Part shown: positions 8,321-16,111 of the stretch, in pieces
How positions within the stretch are numbered: the stretch's first letter is position 1
How the letters are laid out: every line of letters begins with the position of its first letter
Assembly (NCBI RefSeq): GCF_003075045.1
Contig: NZ_QCZD01000001.1
Span: 186,001 to 250,000 of the forward strand
Direction of reading: 5' to 3'
DNA: 64,000 nucleotides
DNA from: Maribacter litoralis
GTDB lineage: Bacteria; Bacteroidota; Bacteroidia; Flavobacteriales; Flavobacteriaceae
Notes under the pieces: model-generated
The model's input: the letters and a program-made list of their open reading frames with translations, nothing else
The model's database searches: none
Told to the model about the DNA's origin: nothing
Made by a program: the position numbers and the translations under genes

Positions 8321-8352
8321 TTGTACTGTTATTAAATTTCGACCTAACTTTG
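8321..8352 (+). promoter_or_regulatory. Bacteroidetes-type promoter of the thioesterase gene
   Basis: TTG at 8321-8323 and TAACTTTG at 8345-8352 (perfect TAnnTTTG) are 21 bases apart. The transcription start is expected near 8358, giving a leader of about 20 bases before ATG 8381. Confidence 0.75.
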
Positions 8353-8380
8353 CAGTGTAGAAATTGCAAAAAATAAGACT

Positions 8381-8785
8381 ATGAGATTTCATACTAGAAA
8401 ATTAGTTAAACCAGGCGATTTAAATTCAAACGGCACCTTATTTGGTGGTAGATTATTGGCTTGGATAGATGAAGAAGCAGCTCTTTATGCCATTATTCAA
8501 CTAGAAAATGGTAAAGTGGTTACCAAATATATGTCTGAGATCAATTTCATGAGCGCAGCGGTAAAAGGTGACGTTATCGAAATAGGTATTGAGGTTGTTA
8601 AATTTGGTAAAACATCATTGACCTTAAATTGTGAGGTTCGTAATAAGATGAATCATGAAACCATAGTTACCGTAGATAATATCATTATGGTAAACCTGGG
8701 TGAAAATGGGAAACCTACACCCCATGGTAAAACCAAAATTGAATTTGTAAAAGACCGTTTAGCGGCATTGGGTGAAGTTGATTAA
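8381..8785 (+). CDS. Acyl-CoA thioesterase, hotdog fold (YciA-like)
   Basis: The protein has 134 residues. It probably hydrolyses acyl-CoA to free acid and CoA in the cytoplasm. Family marks are NSNGTLFGGRLLAWIDEEAA (the hotdog helix with the catalytic Asp of the YciA/BACH group) and KGDVIEIGIEVVKFGKTSLT, then a C-terminal KTKIEFVKDR tail. The length fits single-hotdog enzymes. The start is supported by the promoter at 8321-8352. The stop overlaps that of the convergent dipeptidase by 4 bases. Confidence 0.9.
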   Translation: MRFHTRKLVKPGDLNSNGTLFGGRLLAWIDEEAALYAIIQLENGKVVTKYMSEINFMSAAVKGDVIEIGIEVVKFGKTSLTLNCEVRNKMNHETIVTVDNIIMVNLGENGKPTPHGKTKIEFVKDRLAALGEVD

Positions 8786-10071
8786 CTTTCACCCAATTCT
8801 TTTGCTATGCGCTGTACATCATCAAGTACTCGCATAAGGTTTCCTCCCCATAATTTTTCTATATCTTCTTGGGTATATCCTCTTTTTACAAGTTCATGGG
8901 TAACGTTAAAAGTTTCAGAAGCATCGTTCCAGCCATCTATGCCACCGCCACCATCAAAATCTGAGCTAATACCTACATAATCTATACCAATTAGCTTTAC
9001 CATATAATCTATGTGGTCTACAAAATCGCCCACATTTACAGGTTCTGGAGCATCGGTTTTCTCAGCAGCTATTTCTTTACCTATTTTTAGCACTTTTGGG
9101 TAATTGTCCATAAATGCCGCTTTTTCGGTATCCGATAAACTAGAGAATTGAGATCTTTCATACCACGCGATATCCAGAGAATCTGCAACTTCTTGATAAA
9201 TGGATTTCATGTATGCCGCACGTGCTTCATGCTTTTCGGTGTTTAAATATGAACTAAACGCTACGGTCTGTACCACGCCGCCATTTTCTTTCATCATAAG
9301 CAATTGTTCGTCATCTAAATTTCTGCTGTGTCCGCATAGAGCCCTAGCAGAAGAGTGCGAGGCTATAATTGGCGCTTTTGATAAAGAAATCATTTGTTTT
9401 ATGGCTTCTTTTGATGGATGCGAAACATCGATCATAATACCTAATCTGTTCATTTCGGCCACTGCTTCTTTTCCCAAATCACTCAGTCCGTTATGCAACC
9501 ATTCATCATCTGCCTCACCAGTATTGGAATCCGAAAATTGACTATGACCGTTATGTGCCAATGATATATAACGTGCGCCGAGGTCATGGTAAACTTTAAA
9601 CTGTTCCATATCCAAACCTATGGGGTAGGCATTTTCAACACCGATCATTGCCGCTTTTTTTCCTGAACCTACAATTCGTTTTACATCAGCGGAATTCAAG
9701 GCTAATTCTATTTTATCGGGAGCGAATTCCTCGCATAATTTATGAATAGCTTCAAACTTCTGCATGGCATTTTCTTTTGCCTTGGCATAACCTTCGTCGG
9801 TAAGTGTATCTTGACCGGTATAAACGATAAGCCAGCTAACATTTAAACCACCTTCTTCCATCTTGGGTAAATTGATCTGTGTATCTAGCCTCTGACTGTA
9901 ATTTACGCTGTCTGTAAAGTTTTTGACGTTGATGTCATTATGGGTATCGATCGTAATGACTTCATCATGAATTCGCTGTGCTTTTTCAAGCGTTGATTCT
10001 TCTGGTTTTTCCTTTTTTTCTGCGCAGGAAACTATGGTTAAAACGCACAATAAATAGATAAGATGTTTCAT
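8782..10071 (-). CDS. Membrane dipeptidase-like lipoprotein, peptidase family M19
   Basis: The protein has 429 residues. MKHLIYLLCVLTIVSCAEKK is a lipoprotein signal with the lipobox Cys at 17, so it should sit in the envelope. The M19 zinc-dipeptidase marks appear in order: VITIDTHNDINVKN (first metal-binding H-x-D), ARYISLAHNGHSQFSD, MIDVSHPSKEAI, IIASHSSARALCGHSRN and GISSDFDGGGG. Family members cut dipeptides, in some cases D-amino-acid-containing ones. Substrate here is unknown. Monocistronic, and convergent with the thioesterase. Confidence 0.92.
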   Translation of the reverse strand: MKHLIYLLCVLTIVSCAEKKEKPEESTLEKAQRIHDEVITIDTHNDINVKNFTDSVNYSQRLDTQINLPKMEEGGLNVSWLIVYTGQDTLTDEGYAKAKENAMQKFEAIHKLCEEFAPDKIELALNSADVKRIVGSGKKAAMIGVENAYPIGLDMEQFKVYHDLGARYISLAHNGHSQFSDSNTGEADDEWLHNGLSDLGKEAVAEMNRLGIMIDVSHPSKEAIKQMISLSKAPIIASHSSARALCGHSRNLDDEQLLMMKENGGVVQTVAFSSYLNTEKHEARAAYMKSIYQEVADSLDIAWYERSQFSSLSDTEKAAFMDNYPKVLKIGKEIAAEKTDAPEPVNVGDFVDHIDYMVKLIGIDYVGISSDFDGGGGIDGWNDASETFNVTHELVKRGYTQEDIEKLWGGNLMRVLDDVQRIAKELGES

Positions 10072-10150
10072 AAGGTTGGATTGTGACCTACAATTTAAGT
10101 GTATTCACAACAAATAACCAACCTTAGAGAACATTTTATTGCCTGCACAA

Positions 10151-10190
10151 GGGTTATGGCGCATTTTTAAGGAATCATAAGATATAACCC
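10151..10190. promoter_or_regulatory. Spaced inverted repeat upstream of the hybrid-kinase operon
   Basis: GGGTTAT (10151-10157) and ATAACCC (10184-10190) form a perfect 7-base inverted repeat separated by 26 bases, 25 bases before the first ATG of the six-gene operon. It could bind a regulator or fold in the leader. I see no clear TAnnTTTG element here. Confidence 0.3.
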
Positions 10191-10214
10191 AATTAAATTA
10201 AAGAAACCCTATTT

Positions 10215-11969
10215 ATGGCAATTTCAAAAACTAAGGATTTACTTGGTCAATTAGCTCAACTAGAAAAAACGGTAAGTGAATTTTCTTTTGAGGAGCTAAA
10301 TGCCAATGAAGCAAAGGAGCTTAAAAACTCTTTTGATACGTTTAGATCTAGTTTAGAAAATCATATTTATTCCCCCAATGAAACTAGTGCGGTAGCAAAA
10401 GAAACTAAACCTAATGCTACTGAAGATCACGACGCATCGCAAAAGCAATTCATTGCACATATTAGCCATGAAATAAGAACGCCTTTAAATAGTATAATCG
10501 GTTTTACGAATTTATTGAACGAAGAAAAGCTGACAAAGAGCCAGCATAAAAAAGTCGATGCCATACAGTTTGCTTCGAATACGCTGTTAAAGCTTATAAA
10601 TGAGGTTTTGGAGTATTCGAAAATTTCATCGGGTAACACCAATTTCGAATCGGTTGATTTCAATATCCACAGCTTACTGAACGACGTTATGTTTTTATGT
10701 GAAACATTAATTGTTGATCGTGATATTGAATTATTGGTAGAAATAGACGAAAGTGTACCAAAAATTATAAAAGGAGATCCTTCTAAATTATCTCAAGTAC
10801 TACTTAATCTTTTGGGCAATTCGGTAAAATTTGTCGATAAAGGTTTTATAAAGCTTGAAGTTTTTGCCAAGCAAACATTTGAAAATAGTTGTGTGCTTGA
10901 ATTTTCTGTAGCTGATACCGGTATTGGTATTTCGACAGAAAAAATACAGACCATTTTTAATAGTTATACCCAAGCTGAAAATGACACCTCAAGCAAATAC
11001 GGTGGTACAGGACTTGGCTTAACCATAACAAAAGAAATCGTTGAAAAATTACAAGGTGATATTGAAATAGACAGTGTCGTTAATAGCGGTACAACGGTAA
11101 CCTTTAGACTTCCTTACCCATTAGGTAACAACGATTCATCAAATAATAGCAACATAAAAGGTGCTGTAATAGGCAAAAAGGCATTGGCAGGAACCAAAAT
11201 TATGGTTTTTGAAGATAATCAAATGAACCAGCGCCTAATTGTAGAACAGTTGACCAAATGGGGCTGTAAGGTGTACTCTAATTTAAGCCTTAACAAAGCA
11301 TTGAAAATTTTAGCATCTAAAGATGTAGACCTTATTTTAATGGACTTGAAAATGCCGGGACAAAACGGATTTGAAGTTTCACAGATAATTAGAACTCATA
11401 AAGACCCAAAAGTAAACACCATTCCAATAGTAGCGTTTAGCGCAGATTTTACCGAACAAGACAGTAAAGCTTGTAAGGCTATTGGGATTAACGATTTTTT
11501 ACTAAAACCCTATACACTAGAACATTTAATGAAAACCATATTAGAGAATAAAAAAAATAAAGTTGAACAGGCAGATTTTACTGCAATACTTCAAAAGCCT
11601 ATGATCGAACCTAAAGAAACCACCGTTGTAGACCTTAGCAATCTTCTTAAAGACTGTTTCGGAGAAATAGATATGCTAAAAGAACTGGTGAATTTGTTCA
11701 AATTAAACGCCATTGAATTCATAGGTAACGTAAAAATTCATTTAAAGACAGAAAACTTAAAAGAGATCGCTCTTTCTGCACATAAGCTAAAAGCCGGTTT
11801 TGCAATGGTAAACGCAGATGGCATGAGAAAACTTATTGTTGAGTTAGAAGCTTGCTGTAAGTCGCATCAACCAGAAAGGGTAAAAGAGTTGTATGACATA
11901 TTTCTTAACGATTATCCTTTGCTAGAGGAGAATTTGAATATGGACTTAGAAAACCTTAACAAGAAATAA
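10215..11969 (+). CDS. Cytoplasmic hybrid histidine kinase with receiver and Hpt domains
   Basis: The protein has 584 residues without membrane segments. Order: short helical N-terminus (1-70), HisKA with H-box FIAHISHEIRTPLNS (His about 85), HATPase (N-box LLNLLGNSVKF, G1 DTGIGIS, G2 GGTGLGL), receiver domain (about 315-435, phospho-acceptor Asp in LILMDLKMPG near 376), and C-terminal Hpt with SAHKLKAGF (His near 522). It is thus a complete phosphorelay module up to the Hpt, lacking only an output. The next gene, four bases downstream, is a lone receiver that would be the natural acceptor. How it senses its signal is not visible. Confidence 0.93.
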   Translation: MAISKTKDLLGQLAQLEKTVSEFSFEELNANEAKELKNSFDTFRSSLENHIYSPNETSAVAKETKPNATEDHDASQKQFIAHISHEIRTPLNSIIGFTNLLNEEKLTKSQHKKVDAIQFASNTLLKLINEVLEYSKISSGNTNFESVDFNIHSLLNDVMFLCETLIVDRDIELLVEIDESVPKIIKGDPSKLSQVLLNLLGNSVKFVDKGFIKLEVFAKQTFENSCVLEFSVADTGIGISTEKIQTIFNSYTQAENDTSSKYGGTGLGLTITKEIVEKLQGDIEIDSVVNSGTTVTFRLPYPLGNNDSSNNSNIKGAVIGKKALAGTKIMVFEDNQMNQRLIVEQLTKWGCKVYSNLSLNKALKILASKDVDLILMDLKMPGQNGFEVSQIIRTHKDPKVNTIPIVAFSADFTEQDSKACKAIGINDFLLKPYTLEHLMKTILENKKNKVEQADFTAILQKPMIEPKETTVVDLSNLLKDCFGEIDMLKELVNLFKLNAIEFIGNVKIHLKTENLKEIALSAHKLKAGFAMVNADGMRKLIVELEACCKSHQPERVKELYDIFLNDYPLLEENLNMDLENLNKK

Positions 11970-11973
11970 TAGC

Positions 11974-12339
11974 ATGGGTAAACGTGTATTATTAGCGGAT
12001 GATGATCAACTTTTAGCCTCGCTTTTAGACTTTAGGCTTAAAAAAGGAGGTTATACCGTACACCATTCCATAAATGGAAAAGAGGTAAAGGAATATCTAA
12101 AGAACGATATGCCAGATATTATCGTAAGCGACATTATGATGCCGTATTTTTCAGGTATCGAGCTTATTGATTATGTACGCAACGACCTAAATTCCAACAC
12201 GCCCATTATTATTATTTCTTCTGCAGGTAACGAACAGAACGTACTTACCGCTTTTGAATTGGGAGCCAACGATTTTATTACTAAACCAGTTAGTCCAACC
12301 GAATTATTAGTACGTATAGCACGAGAGATAGATAAATAA
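11974..12339 (+). CDS. Single-domain response regulator (CheY-like)
   Basis: The protein has 121 residues, only a receiver domain: acidic pocket ADDDQ near 9-12, phospho-acceptor Asp in IIVSDIMMPYFSG near 53, switch Ser in IIIISSAGNE and the Lys in NDFITKPVSP. There is no output domain, so it must act by protein contact. Four bases after the hybrid kinase and 16 before the HEAT protein, its likely partners are the Hpt domain upstream and a protein of the polysaccharide machine downstream. Distinct from the CheY of chemotaxis by context. Confidence 0.93.
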   Translation: MGKRVLLADDDQLLASLLDFRLKKGGYTVHHSINGKEVKEYLKNDMPDIIVSDIMMPYFSGIELIDYVRNDLNSNTPIIIISSAGNEQNVLTAFELGANDFITKPVSPTELLVRIAREIDK

Positions 12340-12355
12340 TTTTAATAAATAACAT

Positions 12356-14683
12356 TTGTTCATTCCCCCTAAACAAATAAAAATATCGCTGATAACGGCT
12401 CCAGAATTCAATTTAGAATATCTCTGGTGGCTCACCATATTGTTTTTGGTGTTATCGGTAATTTACTTTGTTGGGGTTTTTCTGATCAGAAATAAGATTA
12501 CTGCCAATAATAGCCGTACCAAAGCAAAGAAGGTCGAATTTTCCCCTATGATCAATGAATTTTTATTCTATGATGATTCCATTACCAAAGAGGAAAAAAT
12601 GAACTATCTAAATTTAAAAGTACAGATCAGGGAATTGATCAAAAACAAGTTCGACCGTCATGTGTTGACCGAAGTGCTACTTGATCTTCGCAAAGATTTA
12701 TCTGGACAATCACAGCAGGTTCTCATTAATTTATATAAAGATTTAGGTTTGCATCATGATGCTTATGAAAAATTAGGCAGTAGCAAGTGGCAAGTAGTTT
12801 CTAGCGGAATTTTAGAACTAACGACCATGGAGGTTGATGAGCCATATGGTTTGATCATAAAATTTATTAACCATAGACAAAGTACTGTTCGTAAACAAGC
12901 TGAAATTGCTGTTGTAAACTTAAAGGAAGAAGGTATTAAATACTTTCTTGACAACACAAAATATAAAATTGCCGAGTGGCAGCAGCTAAAGCTATTGGAT
13001 GTACTTAGACATAAGCCTAATTATACTCCGCCACAATTCGGACTTTGGTTGACCTCTACCAATTCACATGTGGTACTGTTCTCGCTACGTCTTATAAAAT
13101 ATTATAGTCAGAATAATGCTGAACAGTCAATTATCACCTTATTAAAACATAAAAAGAAAGAAATTCAGGCAGAGGCTATAGAATGCATTAAGGATTTTTA
13201 TTTTGTAAACGCCTTGCCCACTTTAATGATGGTTTATCCTAAAGCCAGTCATGATATAAAAATTGCCATTTTAGATGCTATAGGTGAACTTGGATCGGCA
13301 TCAGAAATACCGTTTCTTGAAAATTTAAAGGCTACAGAACGTCATTTCAATATTAAAGGGAAGGTTATTAGTACTCTAAATAAAATAAATCCTGAAAGCG
13401 TATTACCTACCAAAAACATTTCTAAGATTGATTTTTATGAAACCGAACAGGAAGCAATAGAGGAGAAACCTGAAAATGAGTTATTGGAAACTCCGCAAGA
13501 ACCTATTGTTACTACTGAAGTAGAAGAAGTTGTTGTCAATTCTGATAAGGAGGAAATAACTGTCGAAGCGCCTTTAAGTCTTCCTGATACAGAAAATGAA
13601 GCTGTAAATGAGAATATTGTTGCAGAGGATGAAATAAATTCCACTGAATTATCAACTGAAGCTATTAAAAATGCTGAAGAATTCACAACGCCTCAAGCCC
13701 TAGTTGACGAACAACCTTATGAGATTGATTTATCCTTTTTACCCCATGTAAAAGATATTGATGAAACAAATGAAGTAGCAGAGGAAAATATTCCTGAAGA
13801 TGTAGTGGAAAATGAAGTGGATGAGTTTGTGGTGGACTTTTTACCTCTAGTTGTTGAAGAAATAATTGCTCAGGAAAAGGACGAAATATATGCTCAAGAT
13901 AGTTTGGAGCCCACATTTATATTGGACAATGAATCGATAATTGACCAAACCGAGTTCACCACTACAGATACATTGGATAATGATCTATCGAATGAAGATT
14001 TAAGTATTGATTGGACATCCATTATTTCAGAAAGCGATAAGAATCATTCTGATAATGCTTCTGTTGAACCAATCGTTAAAATTAAAAATGGTAGTGTTTC
14101 CTTTTCAGCCAACTTCATGCCCGAAGAAGAGTTGGAAACGATGGTCATATTGGAGAATATTTCAGAATTGGGAGATTGTCGTGAACTAGGGCTACTTTAC
14201 GATATTATTGAGGAGAACAATTCAGAATTAATCATTGAAAGAGCAAATGAACTCATTGAAAAATTCTCATATCAATCTCCTAGACCTAATGATTTATTAG
14301 GTGAAGAAAATAGCTTGGCTTTAAGTGTATTTACAGATATATACCACTTAGCGGACAAAGAAACAAAGCTTATGTTGCTTAAAGAGATTAAAATTGTAGG
14401 CGATGAAAAAGAATTTAGATTATTAGAAAGCATTATTGATTCTGAGTCTGGTTCTTTGGCAAAAGAAGCTATAGAAGCTTTGTCTGCAATTAAATCTCGT
14501 TTGTCATTACCGATTGTTAACGAAGAAATAAAACCGACCCAAGATTCCATTTTCAATGTAAATTTTGAATTGGAAATAGCAAAAAAAGCCAAGAAAAATA
14601 TAGATAACAAAGAAACCGGTTCTACTTTGTTCGACCAATTATGTTCCATGTCCAACTCTTTATACAACAAGAAAAATGGATAG
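12356..14683 (+). CDS. Membrane-anchored HEAT-repeat protein with long acidic linker
   Basis: The protein has 775 residues and starts at TTG. An in-frame stop lies six bases upstream and the first internal ATG comes after the membrane helix, so TTG is the only sensible start. Residues about 24-44 (LWWLTILFLVLSVIYFVGVF) form one membrane helix. Residues about 110-345 are HEAT-like helical pairs (HRQSTVRKQAEIAVVNLKEE; HKKKEIQAEAIECIKDFYF; DIKIAILDAIGELGSASEI). Residues about 360-610 are very rich in Glu, Asp, Val and Thr (low complexity). A second helical HEAT-like block runs from about 610 to 735. It is probably a scaffold in the cytoplasm. It overlaps the GT2 gene by 8 bases. Confidence 0.8.
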   Translation: MFIPPKQIKISLITAPEFNLEYLWWLTILFLVLSVIYFVGVFLIRNKITANNSRTKAKKVEFSPMINEFLFYDDSITKEEKMNYLNLKVQIRELIKNKFDRHVLTEVLLDLRKDLSGQSQQVLINLYKDLGLHHDAYEKLGSSKWQVVSSGILELTTMEVDEPYGLIIKFINHRQSTVRKQAEIAVVNLKEEGIKYFLDNTKYKIAEWQQLKLLDVLRHKPNYTPPQFGLWLTSTNSHVVLFSLRLIKYYSQNNAEQSIITLLKHKKKEIQAEAIECIKDFYFVNALPTLMMVYPKASHDIKIAILDAIGELGSASEIPFLENLKATERHFNIKGKVISTLNKINPESVLPTKNISKIDFYETEQEAIEEKPENELLETPQEPIVTTEVEEVVVNSDKEEITVEAPLSLPDTENEAVNENIVAEDEINSTELSTEAIKNAEEFTTPQALVDEQPYEIDLSFLPHVKDIDETNEVAEENIPEDVVENEVDEFVVDFLPLVVEEIIAQEKDEIYAQDSLEPTFILDNESIIDQTEFTTTDTLDNDLSNEDLSIDWTSIISESDKNHSDNASVEPIVKIKNGSVSFSANFMPEEELETMVILENISELGDCRELGLLYDIIEENNSELIIERANELIEKFSYQSPRPNDLLGEENSLALSVFTDIYHLADKETKLMLLKEIKIVGDEKEFRLLESIIDSESGSLAKEAIEALSAIKSRLSLPIVNEEIKPTQDSIFNVNFELEIAKKAKKNIDNKETGSTLFDQLCSMSNSLYNKKNG

Positions 14684-16106
14684 TGAACTATTTGGTGTTG
14701 TATTGGAATACATCAATTTTGTATTCTTCGTATTCACGTTAATATTGTTCGTACTATTTTCGTTAATGGCATATTTCTCTACCAGAAATTCGCTGCATTA
14801 TAGAAATAAAAACAGCTTTACAGATATTTCAAAAATAATGGCATCGCCACTGGCACCGACGATAACCATTATTGCACCTGCCTATAATGAAGGGTTGACC
14901 ATTGTTGAAAACATACGTTCGCTATTGTCTTTACAATATGTCAACTATGATGTAATGGTGGTAAACGACGGCAGCAAAGATGATACATTACAAAAACTGA
15001 TCGACTCATATGACCTTGTAAAAATAGACATGGAAATGGATCCGGATTGGAAATCAAAGCCGGTACGTGGAATTTACAAGTCTAAAAACAGAGCTTTCGA
15101 AAAGCTTACCGTAGTAGACAAAATGAACGGCGGTAAATCCGACGCCTTAAATACCGGTGTGGCGCTTTCAACCAGCAAATATGTAGGGTGTATTGATGTA
15201 GATTGCCTTTTACAGCCAGATGCTTTGCTTCATGTGGTAAAGTCATTCTTTCAACGTTCCAAGAAAAGGGTGATAGCTGTTGGCGGTGTTATTCGTGTTG
15301 CAAATTCATGTATTATTCAAGGCGGACAATTAGAGGAAATTAGGCTGCCTAGCAACTGGTTGGCAAGATTTCAACTGTTAGAGTATACACGGTCTTTTAT
15401 CCTCGGTAGAATGGCTTGGGGTAGAATAGATAGTTTACTCATCATCTCTGGTGCATTTGGCTTTTTTGAACGCGAAATTGCCCTGGCAGTAGGCGGTTAT
15501 GATACAGATACTGTAGGTGAGGATATGGAAATCGTCTTTAAAATGCGTAGATATATGCACGATAGAAGAGAGCCCTATACTATAGAATACATTCCTGATC
15601 CTTTATGTTGGACAGAAGTGCCTGAGGATTTGAAAATTCTTGTAAACCAAAGAGATCGTTGGGCAAGAGGTAACCTAGAAACCTTGTTCAAACACAAGGA
15701 TATGTTGTTCAATTCAAAATACGGCAGACTCGGATTATTAAGTTATCCGTACTGGTTTTTTTATGAATGGTTATCTCCGCTGCTTGAATTTTTCGGTTTT
15801 TTCACCATCATACTTTTTGCCTATTTAGGGATATTAAATTGGGAATTCTTCTTCATGATTACATTGGCAATTTTTCTATTCTCTATTATGATATCCTTTT
15901 ATGCCATCCTTTGGGATGTGTATTCCTATAATCAGTACAGAAAAACAAAAGACATTTTAATTCTCATGGGGCTAGCCATTTTAGAGCCTTTCATTTTTCA
16001 CCCAATTGTAGTGTACGCTGCGGTTAGGGGCAACTATAAAAAATTATTTAAAATAAAATCTGGTTGGGGGTCCCAAGTTAGAAAAGGTTTTGCAAAAGCA
16101 TCTTAA
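14676..16106 (+). CDS. Processive family 2 glycosyltransferase, membrane-bound
   Basis: The protein has 476 residues. Domain order: one N-terminal membrane helix (about 10-30), GT2 domain (about 60-330), then three or more C-terminal membrane helices (about 365-460). Catalytic marks are VVNDGSKDD, DVDCLLQPDAL with the D-x-D near 173, the acidic pair in GEDMEIVF near 281 and Q-R-D-R-W near 324 (the QxxRW motif of synthases such as IcaA/PgaC, hyaluronan and cellulose synthase). This predicts polymer synthesis with extrusion across the inner membrane. In E. coli a GT2 gene (yaiP) is similarly close to yaiO. The sugar is unknown. Confidence 0.92.
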   Translation: MDSELFGVVLEYINFVFFVFTLILFVLFSLMAYFSTRNSLHYRNKNSFTDISKIMASPLAPTITIIAPAYNEGLTIVENIRSLLSLQYVNYDVMVVNDGSKDDTLQKLIDSYDLVKIDMEMDPDWKSKPVRGIYKSKNRAFEKLTVVDKMNGGKSDALNTGVALSTSKYVGCIDVDCLLQPDALLHVVKSFFQRSKKRVIAVGGVIRVANSCIIQGGQLEEIRLPSNWLARFQLLEYTRSFILGRMAWGRIDSLLIISGAFGFFEREIALAVGGYDTDTVGEDMEIVFKMRRYMHDRREPYTIEYIPDPLCWTEVPEDLKILVNQRDRWARGNLETLFKHKDMLFNSKYGRLGLLSYPYWFFYEWLSPLLEFFGFFTIILFAYLGILNWEFFFMITLAIFLFSIMISFYAILWDVYSYNQYRKTKDILILMGLAILEPFIFHPIVVYAAVRGNYKKLFKIKSGWGSQVRKGFAKAS

Positions 16107-16111
16107 TAGCA

